A stretch of DNA of 64,000 nt from NCBI GenBank assembly GCA_018268595.1, contig JAFDWH010000013.1:186001-250000 (forward strand), in the 5' to 3' direction. The stretch comes from Actinomycetota bacterium (GTDB lineage Bacteria > Actinomycetota > Thermoleophilia > Solirubrobacterales > Solirubrobacteraceae). The notes below the pieces were generated by a model that was not told the DNA's origin, did no database searches, and saw only the letters and a list, made by a program, of their open reading frames with translations. The translations under genes and the position numbers were made by a program. Position 1 is the first letter of the stretch; the number at the start of each line of letters is the position of its first letter. Below are positions 48,642 to 56,836 of this stretch, in pieces.

Positions 48642-50297
48642 ATGTCCGCCCAGTACGTCTTCACGATGCACCGCCTGTCGCGGTCGTTCCCGCCCGACAA
48701 GGAGGTCTTGAGAGAGGTCTCGCTGTCGTTCTACCCGGGCGCGAAGATCGGCGTGCTGGGCTACAACGGCGCCGGCAAGTCGACGCTGCTGCGGATCATG
48801 GCCGGGACCGACACCGAGTACCGCGGCCAGGCCCAGCTCGCGCCGGGCGCGACGGTGGGGCTGCTGGAGCAGGAGCCCCAGCTCGACCCCGAGAAGGACG
48901 TGCGCGGCAACGTCGAGGACGGCGTCGCCGAGCTGCGCGGCCTGCTCGACCGCTTCAACGAGCTGGCGGCCAACTACTCCGACGAGACCGCTGACGAGTT
49001 CGCGCGGCTGCAGGAGCGAATCGACGCGGCCGACGCCTGGAACCTCGACACGATGCTCGACACGGCGATGGACGCGTTGCGGCTGCCGCCGGGCGACGCC
49101 GACGTGACGAAGCTGTCCGGCGGCGAGCGGCGCCGCGTCGCTTTGTGTCGCCTGCTGCTGAGAGCGCCCGATCTGCTGCTGCTCGACGAGCCGACGAACC
49201 ACCTCGACGCCGAGTCGGTCGCGTGGCTGGAGCAGCATCTGCAGGAGTACAGAGGCACGATCGTCGCGATCACCCACGACCGCTACTTCCTCGACAACGT
49301 AGCCGGCTGGATCCTCGAGCTGGACCGCGGGCGCGGGATCCCCTACGAGGGCAACTACAGTGGCTGGCTCGTGCAGAAGCAGGAGCGCCTCGAGCAGGAG
49401 GAGCGCTCGGACAAGGCGCGCAGACGCACGATCGCCAAGGAGCTGGAGTGGGTGCGGATGAACGCGTCCGCGCGGCGCGCGAAGCCGAAGGCGCGCCTGA
49501 ACGCCTACGAGCAGCTCCTCGCCGAGGAGCGCAACGTCAAATTGGACTCCGTGCAGATCCACATCCCGCCCGGTCCACGTCTGGGCGAGGTCGTGATCGA
49601 GGCGGACGGGCTGTCGAAGGGCTACGGCGAGCAGCTGTTGATCGAGGACCTCTCGTTCAAGCTGCCGCGCTCCGGGATCGTCGGCGTGATCGGGCCGAAC
49701 GGCGCCGGCAAGACGACGCTGTTCCGCATGCTGACGGGGCAGGAGCAGCCCGACGCGGGGTCGTTGAAGCTGGGCGAGACGGTCGAGCTGGCGTACGTCG
49801 ACCAGTCGCGCGACGCGCTCGATCCCGACAAGTCCGTATGGGAGGAGATCTCCGGCGGAGACGACCAGATCATGGTCGGCGACCGCAAGATGTCCTCGCG
49901 CGCGTACGTGAGCGGCTTCAACTTCAAGGGCACCGACCAGCAGGCGAAGGTGGGGAAGCTGAGCGGCGGCGAGCGCAACCGCGTGCACCTCGCGAAGCTG
50001 CTGCGGTCAGGCGGCAACGTGCTGCTGCTGGACGAGCCGACGAACGACCTCGACGTCGACACACTGCGCGCGCTGGAGGAGGCGCTGCTGGCCTTCCCCG
50101 GCTGCGCGGTCGTGATCTCCCACGACCGCTGGTTCCTCGACCGCATCGCGACGCACGTGCTCGCGTTCGAGGGCGACTCGCAGGTGCGCTGGTTCGAGGG
50201 CAACTTCGAGGCGTACGAGTCCGAGCGCCGCGAGCGGCTCGGCGACGCGGCCGACCGGCCGCACCGCATCCAGTACAAGAGACTCGTGCGCTCGTAG
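48642..50297 (+). CDS. ettA: Energy-dependent translational throttle protein EttA (ABC-F)
   Basis: 551 residues, two ABC domains: Walker [17 protein letters not shown] and [16 protein letters not shown], signatures [19 protein letters not shown] and [19 protein letters not shown], Walker [13 protein letters not shown] and [12 protein letters not shown]. The charged interdomain linker (about 230-320, [20 protein letters not shown]) contacts the ribosomal E site. Start [20 protein letters not shown] is close to E. coli EttA. It gates translation elongation according to ATP/ADP ratio. No membrane domain, so not a transporter. Confidence 0.96.
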   Translation: MSAQYVFTMHRLSRSFPPDKEVLREVSLSFYPGAKIGVLGYNGAGKSTLLRIMAGTDTEYRGQAQLAPGATVGLLEQEPQLDPEKDVRGNVEDGVAELRGLLDRFNELAANYSDETADEFARLQERIDAADAWNLDTMLDTAMDALRLPPGDADVTKLSGGERRRVALCRLLLRAPDLLLLDEPTNHLDAESVAWLEQHLQEYRGTIVAITHDRYFLDNVAGWILELDRGRGIPYEGNYSGWLVQKQERLEQEERSDKARRRTIAKELEWVRMNASARRAKPKARLNAYEQLLAEERNVKLDSVQIHIPPGPRLGEVVIEADGLSKGYGEQLLIEDLSFKLPRSGIVGVIGPNGAGKTTLFRMLTGQEQPDAGSLKLGETVELAYVDQSRDALDPDKSVWEEISGGDDQIMVGDRKMSSRAYVSGFNFKGTDQQAKVGKLSGGERNRVHLAKLLRSGGNVLLLDEPTNDLDVDTLRALEEALLAFPGCAVVISHDRWFLDRIATHVLAFEGDSQVRWFEGNFEAYESERRERLGDAADRPHRIQYKRLVRS

Positions 50298-50314
50298 CGG
50301 CGCGCTGTGCGGCG

Positions 50315-50542
50315 TCAGTCGCCCAGGATGCGCCTCTTGGCGTCTTCGGCGCTCGCCTGAGTCGCCTTGCGGCTGTCCCGCGCGAGGAACACGTAGGCCA
50401 GGAAGACCGGCCAGAAGACCATCGCGAAGCCGGTCTTGTATCGACGCAGGATGTAGTTGTCCGCGGTGGTGGAGTACTTGAACCAGTACAGGCAACCGGT
50501 GCCGATGGCCCCAGCCCACATGACGGCGACAAAGACTCCCAT
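50315..50542 (-). CDS. Small membrane protein, 75 aa
   Basis: 75 residues with two hydrophobic segments (about 2-18 and 37-54) and a basic C-terminal tail RDSRKATQASAEDAKRRILG. Aromatic-rich middle YWFKYSTTADNYILRRYKTG. Probably a two-helix membrane protein. Start ATG 50542 with a GGACCGAGC upstream, weak. It is followed by nothing on its strand before ettA's end (18 bp). No family recognised. Confidence 0.6.
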   Translation of the reverse strand: MGVFVAVMWAGAIGTGCLYWFKYSTTADNYILRRYKTGFAMVFWPVFLAYVFLARDSRKATQASAEDAKRRILGD

Positions 50543-50557
50543 GCTCGGTCCTTTGCT

Positions 50558-50992
50558 CTAGAGGCGGACGCCGGCTTGCGCGGCGGTCTGTTGCATCGCG
50601 GGAACGATCGCGTTCTCCTCGACGAAGTCCATGAGGTGCTCGAGGCGGTCCATGCTCTCCTGGCTGGTCAGGCCGATCGTGCCCCATCCGCTCGCATACT
50701 TCGCTCCCACCAGGTCGTAGCCGACGAGCAGCGCCGTCCCGATCGGGCGCGCGAAATGAAGACTCGGAAAATGCTTGAGACGCGACTCGGTCGGTGTCAG
50801 CACGAGTCGTGTCTCATGCTGCGCCCGCGGCCCGCTCGTGAGCGGGATTGCTTTGACATCGAGTGCGCACGGCGCCTGACATGCACGCAGCTGCTTCGCC
50901 AGCAACGTCAAGTAGAGCTCGCCGTGAGGCGCACACGACGGAATCTGCTCGCTCCGGCGGTCGAGAAGGTTGTCTTCGTTGAGAATCGTCAC
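50558..50992 (-). CDS. Hypothetical protein, 144 aa
   Basis: 144 residues. The N-terminal 30 residues resemble no signal peptide (MTILNEDNLLDRRSEQIPSC). Four Cys or so cluster early (PSCAPHG, LRACQAPCAL), and the C-terminal half has FARPIGTALLVGYDLVGAKY with small residues. G+C is visibly lower than in neighbours and codons such as CTT, TTG and AAA occur, hinting at acquired DNA. Stop is 15 bp from the small membrane protein start, so both may be one operon. No function can be named. Confidence 0.5.
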   Translation of the reverse strand: MTILNEDNLLDRRSEQIPSCAPHGELYLTLLAKQLRACQAPCALDVKAIPLTSGPRAQHETRLVLTPTESRLKHFPSLHFARPIGTALLVGYDLVGAKYASGWGTIGLTSQESMDRLEHLMDFVEENAIVPAMQQTAAQAGVRL

Positions 50993-51125
50993 GACGGGGG
51001 ACCCAGGGCTGCGAGCGGCGACAACCTACCGAAGACCTGCTTATCGACGCAACTTGAAGCGGCGGGCTGACGGGACATGTGAGAGCCTGGCTCCGCAGCC
51101 AGTCGGACGCGCTAGGGTCCGCTGC

Positions 51126-52025
51126 ATGGGAGACGTCTCGAAGGCGGTGCTGATCACCGGCTGCTCGTCCGGGATCGGACGGGCGACGGCGCGACGGCTC
51201 GCCGCCAGCGGCTGGACGGTCTACGCGACCGCACGGCGGCTCGAGTCGATCGCGGAGCTGGAGGCGGCCGGCTGCCGCACGCTCGCGCTCGACGTGACCG
51301 ACGAGGACTCGATGGTCGCCGCGGTGCGGCAGGTCGAGGAGACGCACGGCGCGGTCGGCGTGCTGATCAACAACGCCGGCTACTCGCAGAGCGGCGCGAT
51401 CGAGACGGTGCCGCTGGAGGCGGTGCGCAGGCAGTTCGAGACGAACGTCTTCGGGCTCGCGCGCCTCACGCAGCTCGTGCTGCCGAAGATGCGCGACCAG
51501 CGCTGGGGCAAGATCGTGATGTTGGGGTCGATGGGCGGACGGCTCGTGTTCCCCGGCGGCGGCTGGTACCACGCGACGAAGCACGCGCTGGAGGCGGTCA
51601 GCGACGCGCTGCGCTTCGAGGTGCGCGGCTTCGGGGTCGACGTGATCCTGCTCGAGCCGGGGCTGATCACGACCGAGTTCGGCAACGCCGCCGTCGCGAG
51701 CATGAGCGACGTCGGGGCGGACGCGGGCGCCGCGCCCGCGGCCGGCGCCGGCGCCGCGGGCGCTGCACCGTCAGGCGACCCGTACGCGGCGTTCAACGCC
51801 ACCGTCGGGAGCGCGACGCAGGGCGCCTACGAGGGCCCGCTGCGGCTGCTCGGCGCGGGCCCCGATCGCGTCGCGAAGGTGATCGAGAAGTCGCTGCGCA
51901 AGCGCCGGGCGCCCACGCGCGTGACGATCACGCCCTCGGCGAAGCTGTCGATCCCCTCGCGGCGGCTGATGCCCGACCGCGTGTGGGACGCGATGATGCG
52001 CGCGCAGTTCCCGACGCCGAAGTGA
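51126..52025 (+). CDS. Short-chain dehydrogenase/reductase
   Basis: 299 residues, classical SDR. Nucleotide-binding TGCSSGIGRATARRLA, NNAGYSQSGA, catalytic Ser in IVMLGSMGGR and the YHATKHAL motif with Tyr and Lys. Residues about 195-225 form an Ala/Gly/Pro-rich insert (VGADAGAAPAAGAGAAGAAP), unusual for the family and probably a disordered loop near the substrate pocket. NAD(P)H-dependent oxidoreductase; substrate unknown. ATG 51126. Confidence 0.9.
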   Translation: MGDVSKAVLITGCSSGIGRATARRLAASGWTVYATARRLESIAELEAAGCRTLALDVTDEDSMVAAVRQVEETHGAVGVLINNAGYSQSGAIETVPLEAVRRQFETNVFGLARLTQLVLPKMRDQRWGKIVMLGSMGGRLVFPGGGWYHATKHALEAVSDALRFEVRGFGVDVILLEPGLITTEFGNAAVASMSDVGADAGAAPAAGAGAAGAAPSGDPYAAFNATVGSATQGAYEGPLRLLGAGPDRVAKVIEKSLRKRRAPTRVTITPSAKLSIPSRRLMPDRVWDAMMRAQFPTPK

Positions 52026-52056
52026 CGCTGCGGGCGCGCCGCGCGCGCGGCGCCGC

Positions 52057-53112
52057 TCAGCGCACGAACGACGTGTCGGCGGCGAGCCGCAGCGCGAAGG
52101 CCGCGATCAGCTTCGCGGCGTTCTCGACGTCGTCGAGCTGACACAGCTCGACGGGCGAGTGCATGTAGCGCAGGGGCACGGACACGAGCGCGGTCGGGAT
52201 GCCGGCGCGCGAGAGGTGGATCGCGTCGGCGTCGGTGCCGGTCCCGCGACCGGCCGCGGCGACGGTGAAGGGGATCGCCTCGGCCTCGGCCGCCTCGTGC
52301 AGCAGCTCGAACACGCGTGGGTGGATCGTCGAGCCGCGCGTCAGCGAGGGGCCGGAGCCGAGCGGGTGCTTCGTCAGCTCGCCCAGCTCGACGCCGGGCT
52401 GGTCGGTCGCGAACGTGACGTCGACCGCGACGGCGAGGTCGGGCGCGAGCGAGAAGGCGGTCGTGCGCGAGCCCGCGAACGTGATCTCCTCCTGCACGAC
52501 CGCGACGGCGGCGACGTCGCCGGCCGCGCCGCCGGCCTGCGCGACGAGCCGCGCGGCCTCCAGCGCCACGTAGCAGCCGATGCGGTTGTCGAGCGCGCGC
52601 GAGGCGATGCGGCCGTTCGGCAGCTCGACCGGCTCGCCGGCGATGACCGCGACGTCGCCGACGCGGACCATCGCGCGCGCGTCGTCGCCGTCCTTCGCGC
52701 CGATGTCGATGTGCAGGTCCTTCAGCTCCGGGACGCGCTTGCGGTCGTCGTCCTTCATCAGGTGGATCGGCTTCTTGCCGATCACGCCGGGGATCGGGCC
52801 CTCGCGCGTGACGAGCGTGACGCGCTGCCCGACGAGGATGATCGGGTCCCAGCCGCCGACCGAGCCGAAGCGCAGGAAGCCGTCGTCGTCGATGTGCGAG
52901 ACGTGCACGCCGATCTCGTCGATGTGGCCGACGATCGCCAGCAGCGGCCCGTCGCCGGTGCCGCCGACGCGCGCGACCGACGAGCCGAGCGCATCGGCGC
53001 TGACGTCGGCGAACTCGGCAGCGGCAGCGCGCCATGCGGCTGCCGCGTCGCCCTCGTATCCGGAGGGCCCGGGCGTGGTCAGGAGCGTCTGCAGGAGCGG
53101 CGGCGTCGGCAC
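52057..53112 (-). CDS. M42-family aminopeptidase (glutamyl aminopeptidase/endoglucanase-like)
   Basis: 351 residues with M42 metal ligands: IVGHIDEIGVHVSHI, SRALDNRIGCYVALEA, VVQEEITFAGSRT (catalytic and metal Glu), VDVTFATDQPGVE and the C-terminal RYMHSPVELCQLDD. These form a large tetrahedral aminopeptidase complex (TET) that digests peptides released by the proteasome. GTG 53112 is used; an upstream start (to 53181) would add 23 residues of low conservation. Confidence 0.88.
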   Translation of the reverse strand: MPTPPLLQTLLTTPGPSGYEGDAAAAWRAAAAEFADVSADALGSSVARVGGTGDGPLLAIVGHIDEIGVHVSHIDDDGFLRFGSVGGWDPIILVGQRVTLVTREGPIPGVIGKKPIHLMKDDDRKRVPELKDLHIDIGAKDGDDARAMVRVGDVAVIAGEPVELPNGRIASRALDNRIGCYVALEAARLVAQAGGAAGDVAAVAVVQEEITFAGSRTTAFSLAPDLAVAVDVTFATDQPGVELGELTKHPLGSGPSLTRGSTIHPRVFELLHEAAEAEAIPFTVAAAGRGTGTDADAIHLSRAGIPTALVSVPLRYMHSPVELCQLDDVENAAKLIAAFALRLAADTSFVR

Positions 53113-53221
53113 GGGCGCAAGCCTAGCGAGCGCCCCTTCGGCGGAGCGCCGTCCCGTTCTGGAGACGCTTGTGGCTCTCATGCCGCTAGTCCGACGACCC
53201 TCTGCTCATGCTTTTGGCACG

Positions 53222-53250
53222 TTGACCTCCATATTTTCTGTCCCTAGACT
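53222..53250 (+). promoter_or_regulatory. Sigma-70-type promoter
   Basis: TTGACC (53222-53227), a 17-bp spacer, TAGACT (53245-53250). The spacer is AT-rich. It points toward the two secreted paralogues and would give a leader of roughly 230 bases before ATG 53485. Confidence 0.55.
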
Positions 53251-53484
53251 GTCGCCGCGTCTCGTCGCGGGGGAGCCGACGAACGCTCCCGCGCGGGCGC
53301 ATGTGGGGAATCGCCGCGCCTGGGCGACGCTGCAGCGCGGCCGTCGAGACGGGAGGTGAGGCACTCATCGCGCGCGGTTCTCGCGCGCTCGCGAATCGTT
53401 CGGCGCGGCTGCCGCGAGCCCCCGCGGCCTCGGCTTGCCCGACGACCCCGCAAACCGACGAACCACTCCGAGGGGAGATCTTCG
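53251..53484 (+). other. Long untranslated leader before the secreted paralogues
   Basis: About 230 bp with no credible gene between the promoter and ATG 53485. GC-rich, with AGGGGAG at about 53471 as ribosome-binding site. No clear terminator hairpin. It may hold RNA structure. Confidence 0.4.
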
Positions 53485-54132
53485 ATGCGCACACGCAGCA
53501 AGCTGCTAACCCTGCTCGCCGCCGTGGCGGTGCTGGCCGTCGCGGTGGGCACAGCTAACGCCGGCCGCTTCTCCACGAGCGAACAGAGATTCAGAATAAC
53601 CTGGTCGTCGTTCGAACTAGGCGGCTTCACCGAGCTGATCAGGTGCAGAGTGACGCTCGAAGGCAGCTTTCACAGCAGAAGCTTCGCGAAGGTCGCGGAA
53701 GCGCTAGTCGGCTACATCACCGGCGGCACGATCGCCCATCCGTGCACGGGCGGCGAACAGTGGCTGTTCAACGGCAGAGAAGTGCAGAACGGCACGACGC
53801 TCGCGAACACGCTGCCGTGGCACCTGCGGTACGAATCGTTCAGCGGTTCGCTACCGAACATAACGGAACTCTCGTTCAAGGTAGTCGGCATGAGACTCCT
53901 AAGAGAATCCGAACTGTTCGGCATTCGCCTAAGGTGCACCTACACCACCACGGCGGCAGAACCCTTCAGAGGCCCGTGGAGGCGGAACACCACGTCGAGG
54001 GTCGTGACGGAATTCGAACTCGGGGGAGCGGTGAGGTCCGAAAGCGGCGGCGGCTGCCCGACGAGCAACTTCATCGGCACCGGTCCGATCACAACGCCCG
54101 CCGGCGGGTCGATCACCGTCACCCTAATATAA
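53485..54132 (+). CDS. Secreted protein of a tandem family, copy 1
   Basis: 215 residues with a signal peptide (MRTRSKLLTLLAAVAVLAVAVG, cleavage after ANA). The mature protein has RFRITWSSFELGGF, RCRVTLEGSFHSRSFAKVAE, IAHPCTGGEQWLFNGRE, TLPWHLRYESFSGSLPNITE and a C-terminal GGSITVTLI, with several Cys. Probably beta-rich and extracellular. Codon use is odd for this genome (many AGA, ATA, CTA, GAA). No known function; sister copy follows 10 bp downstream. Confidence 0.8.
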   Translation: MRTRSKLLTLLAAVAVLAVAVGTANAGRFSTSEQRFRITWSSFELGGFTELIRCRVTLEGSFHSRSFAKVAEALVGYITGGTIAHPCTGGEQWLFNGREVQNGTTLANTLPWHLRYESFSGSLPNITELSFKVVGMRLLRESELFGIRLRCTYTTTAAEPFRGPWRRNTTSRVVTEFELGGAVRSESGGGCPTSNFIGTGPITTPAGGSITVTLI

Positions 54133-54142
54133 GGAGACCGGG

Positions 54143-54790
54143 ATGCGAACACGCAGCAAGCTCCTGCTCGCGGCTCTGGCTGTAAGCGTCGCCATGGCTG
54201 CTGCCACGGCGACGTCGGACGCCGGCCGTCTGTCGGTGAGCGAACAGAGGTTCAGAATAACGTGGGCGATCATGGAATTGTCGGGATTCTCTGTCGTCGT
54301 CAGATGTAGCGTGACGCTCGAAGGCTCATACCACAGCAGGACATCAGCGAAGACCGCGGAAGCGCTAGTGGGCTACATCACATCTGCGTCGCTGGGCCAA
54401 CCGTGCACCGGCGGCGAAGCGTGGATCTACAACGGGAGAGAAGTCCTAGAAGGAACCACGATCGCTAGCACGTTGCCGTGGCATATTCGCTATGGATCGT
54501 TCGGCGGGACGCTACCAAACATAACTGAAATAAGCGACCATCTGATCGGTGCGAGATTCCTAATCCGGGCGCTGTTGCTTGGGATCTCGATCAGGTGCAA
54601 CTACACCACCACTGCAACGGAACCGGCGAATGGCGAGGCAAGGCGGAACACCGTTACGAGGGCTGCTACGGAACTGGAATCGGAAGGAAGCATAAGGTCC
54701 GAAAACATGGGATGTCCCATAGTTAGGTTCAGCGGGCTCGGAACGATCGCCACGCCGGGCGGGAGATCGCTCACCGTCACCCTAATATGA
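54143..54790 (+). CDS. Secreted protein of a tandem family, copy 2
   Basis: 215 residues, same length as the previous protein and clearly paralogous: MRTRSKLLLAALAVSV signal peptide, then RFRITWAIMELSGF, CSVTLEGSYHSRT, TLPWHIRYGSFGGTLPNITE and GGRSLTVTLI. ATG 54143 has AAGGAG upstream. It also carries many AGA, ATA, CTA and GAA codons. Its end overlaps the alpha/beta hydrolase tail by 9 bp. Role unknown; likely cell-surface or secreted. Confidence 0.8.
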   Translation: MRTRSKLLLAALAVSVAMAAATATSDAGRLSVSEQRFRITWAIMELSGFSVVVRCSVTLEGSYHSRTSAKTAEALVGYITSASLGQPCTGGEAWIYNGREVLEGTTIASTLPWHIRYGSFGGTLPNITEISDHLIGARFLIRALLLGISIRCNYTTTATEPANGEARRNTVTRAATELESEGSIRSENMGCPIVRFSGLGTIATPGGRSLTVTLI

Positions 54791-56698
54791 GAAGGGCCTG
54801 AACGCGATGGGGGTCGCGGTGGGCCGCGGCCCCCTCGCAGCGGCGGCGGCGATCGCAGCGCCGATCGAGCGGCCGCGCAGCACGCGCGCCGGCAAGTCGA
54901 TCCGCTGGCCGCCCAGCACGCCGGTCACGCCGCGGCGTGAGATGATCAGGCGCCCGTGCGCGGCGGCGCGGCCGCCGACGAGCAGCGTGAAGCGCGAGGC
55001 TCTGGTCGGCAGCCGACCGCTCACCAGCACGCCCGGCACGTAGGCGTACCCGCGCAGGCGCAGCGAGCCGTCGCGCCCGATTGCGGCGCTGCCCGCGCGC
55101 AGGCCGCCGACGGACATCGCGCGCCCGCCGCCGCTCAGCAGCTCGATCAGCTGCTGCGTGGCGTCGTCGAGCGTCTCCAGGACGGCGGTGACGGTCCGCC
55201 CGGGCCGACCGGCCAGCCGCGGCGCGGACGGCACGGCCGCCAGCCGGCGCGGCGCCAGCGGCGAGGCGGCCACCAGGTTCGGATGCGGCGAGCAGGCTCG
55301 CACCGCCGCGCCCCCGGCGAACGCGACGAGCGCGTTCGCCGTGCAGTCGGTGGGATCGGAGAAGAGGGCGCCGTGCCCCGCGTCCGGCACCTCCAGCAGC
55401 TGCGCGCCCGGCAGCCGGCCGGCCAGCGCGACGGCGTCCGCGCGCGGGGTGCGCAGATCCTCGTCGCCCGACATGACCAGCGTCGGCGTCGGGGGCAGCG
55501 GCGGCAGCGGCTGCGGGATCGGCGACTCCGGCCAGCCGCGACACAGGTCGGCCGTGCCGAGCGTCCGCACGGTCGCGCGGTCGAACGGCAGGAACGCGCG
55601 CGACGGGATCGCCGCCGCGGCGGCGTCCACGGCCGCGCGGCGTGCCCCCAACGGGGTCCCGGGCGCCCACGGGACCTGCCCGTCCTGACACGTCGTCGCG
55701 ACGTAGACGGCGTCGCTGTCCGAGCCGGCGTTGAGCGTGTCCGCCGCGTCGCTCCGCACCGCCAGGCGCAGCAGCGGCGCGGCATCGCCCCGCAGCGCGC
55801 CGCGCACGGCGGCCGGCAGCGACGCACGCAGGTAGCGGTCGAAGTCGCCGTCCAACAGCAGGCTCAGCAGGTCGACCTCCGACACGCGCGCGCGATGCGG
55901 ATGCCCACGCCCGTCGAGCACCGGCCCGTGCAGCGCGCGGCGGCCGAGCCGGCGCGCGAGCGCCGCGAGGTCGGCGCCGGGACTGCGCGTGAAGTGGCAG
56001 GCGCGCTGGCACGTCGCGCGCAGCACGCGCGGGATCGACGCGAGCGTGCTGCGTTCGAACGGGTCGATCCCTTCGGGCAGCACGACCGAGTCCAGCACGA
56101 GCCGCTCGACGTGCTGCGGATACGCGGCCGCGTAGGAGAGCGCGACCTTCGTCCCGTACGAGGCCGCGTAGAGCGTCAGCCGGTCGACCCCGAGCGCGGC
56201 GCGCACCGCCTCGACGTCCTGCACCGAGGCCGCCGTCGTGTACGTCGTGCGGCGCGGGCCCAGCTCGCTCGCGCAACGCTCGATCACGCTCGAGAGCGTC
56301 CCGCGCCCCGACAGCGCCGCGCAGCGCAGGCGGCCCGAGCCGCCGGTGCCGCGCTGGTCGAACGTCACCAGCTCGCGCGTGCGCAGGATCGGCCGCAGCG
56401 CACTCGCGAACGCGTCGAGCAGCGGCACCGCCGCCTGCCCCGGACCGCCGGCGAGCGCGAGCACCGCGCCGCCCGCCGCCCCGCTCCCGCCGGCCGGCGG
56501 GAGCGCCTTCACGCGCAGGCTGACCGTCCCGGGCACGACGCCCGTGCGGTCGAGCGGGACCGTCACGCGACCGCACAGCGTCCGGTCGCCCGCCGTGGTC
56601 GTGCAGCGCGCCAACGGCGCAGCCTGCGCGCTCGTCGCCGTCGAGGCCGCCGCGCTCGCGGCGAGCAGGGCGAGGATGAGCCGACGGGCACGCACCAC
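54782..56698 (-). CDS. Secreted alpha/beta hydrolase, tripeptidyl-aminopeptidase-like
   Basis: 638 residues with a signal peptide (residues 1-27). The hydrolase has VLALAGGPGQAAVPL (oxyanion loop), ELVTFDQRGTGGSGRLRC, the nucleophile elbow AASYGTKVALSY, Asp in VMSGDEDLRTP and His in DAGHGALF, as in secreted prolyl or tripeptidyl aminopeptidases of actinomycetes. The last 120 residues (VTAVLETLDDATQQL onward) are an extra domain of unknown role, rich in Gly/Arg. Likely degrades peptides outside the cell. Three Cys pairs suggest disulfides. Confidence 0.88.
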   Translation of the reverse strand: MVRARRLILALLAASAAASTATSAQAAPLARCTTTAGDRTLCGRVTVPLDRTGVVPGTVSLRVKALPPAGGSGAAGGAVLALAGGPGQAAVPLLDAFASALRPILRTRELVTFDQRGTGGSGRLRCAALSGRGTLSSVIERCASELGPRRTTYTTAASVQDVEAVRAALGVDRLTLYAASYGTKVALSYAAAYPQHVERLVLDSVVLPEGIDPFERSTLASIPRVLRATCQRACHFTRSPGADLAALARRLGRRALHGPVLDGRGHPHRARVSEVDLLSLLLDGDFDRYLRASLPAAVRGALRGDAAPLLRLAVRSDAADTLNAGSDSDAVYVATTCQDGQVPWAPGTPLGARRAAVDAAAAAIPSRAFLPFDRATVRTLGTADLCRGWPESPIPQPLPPLPPTPTLVMSGDEDLRTPRADAVALAGRLPGAQLLEVPDAGHGALFSDPTDCTANALVAFAGGAAVRACSPHPNLVAASPLAPRRLAAVPSAPRLAGRPGRTVTAVLETLDDATQQLIELLSGGGRAMSVGGLRAGSAAIGRDGSLRLRGYAYVPGVLVSGRLPTRASRFTLLVGGRAAAHGRLIISRRGVTGVLGGQRIDLPARVLRGRSIGAAIAAAAARGPRPTATPIAFRPFSY

Positions 56699-56836
56699 GA
56701 CTACTGTGACACGCCGCGCCGGCCGGCAGCCGCGAGCGACGGGGCGCCGAGACGGCGCGGCCAGGCTCCTCCCATGCGAGAGGAGTCTGACCGTTCGATT
56801 CGGGCGTTGCGTCGCCAGAGCGGCGGCGCGCCAGCG

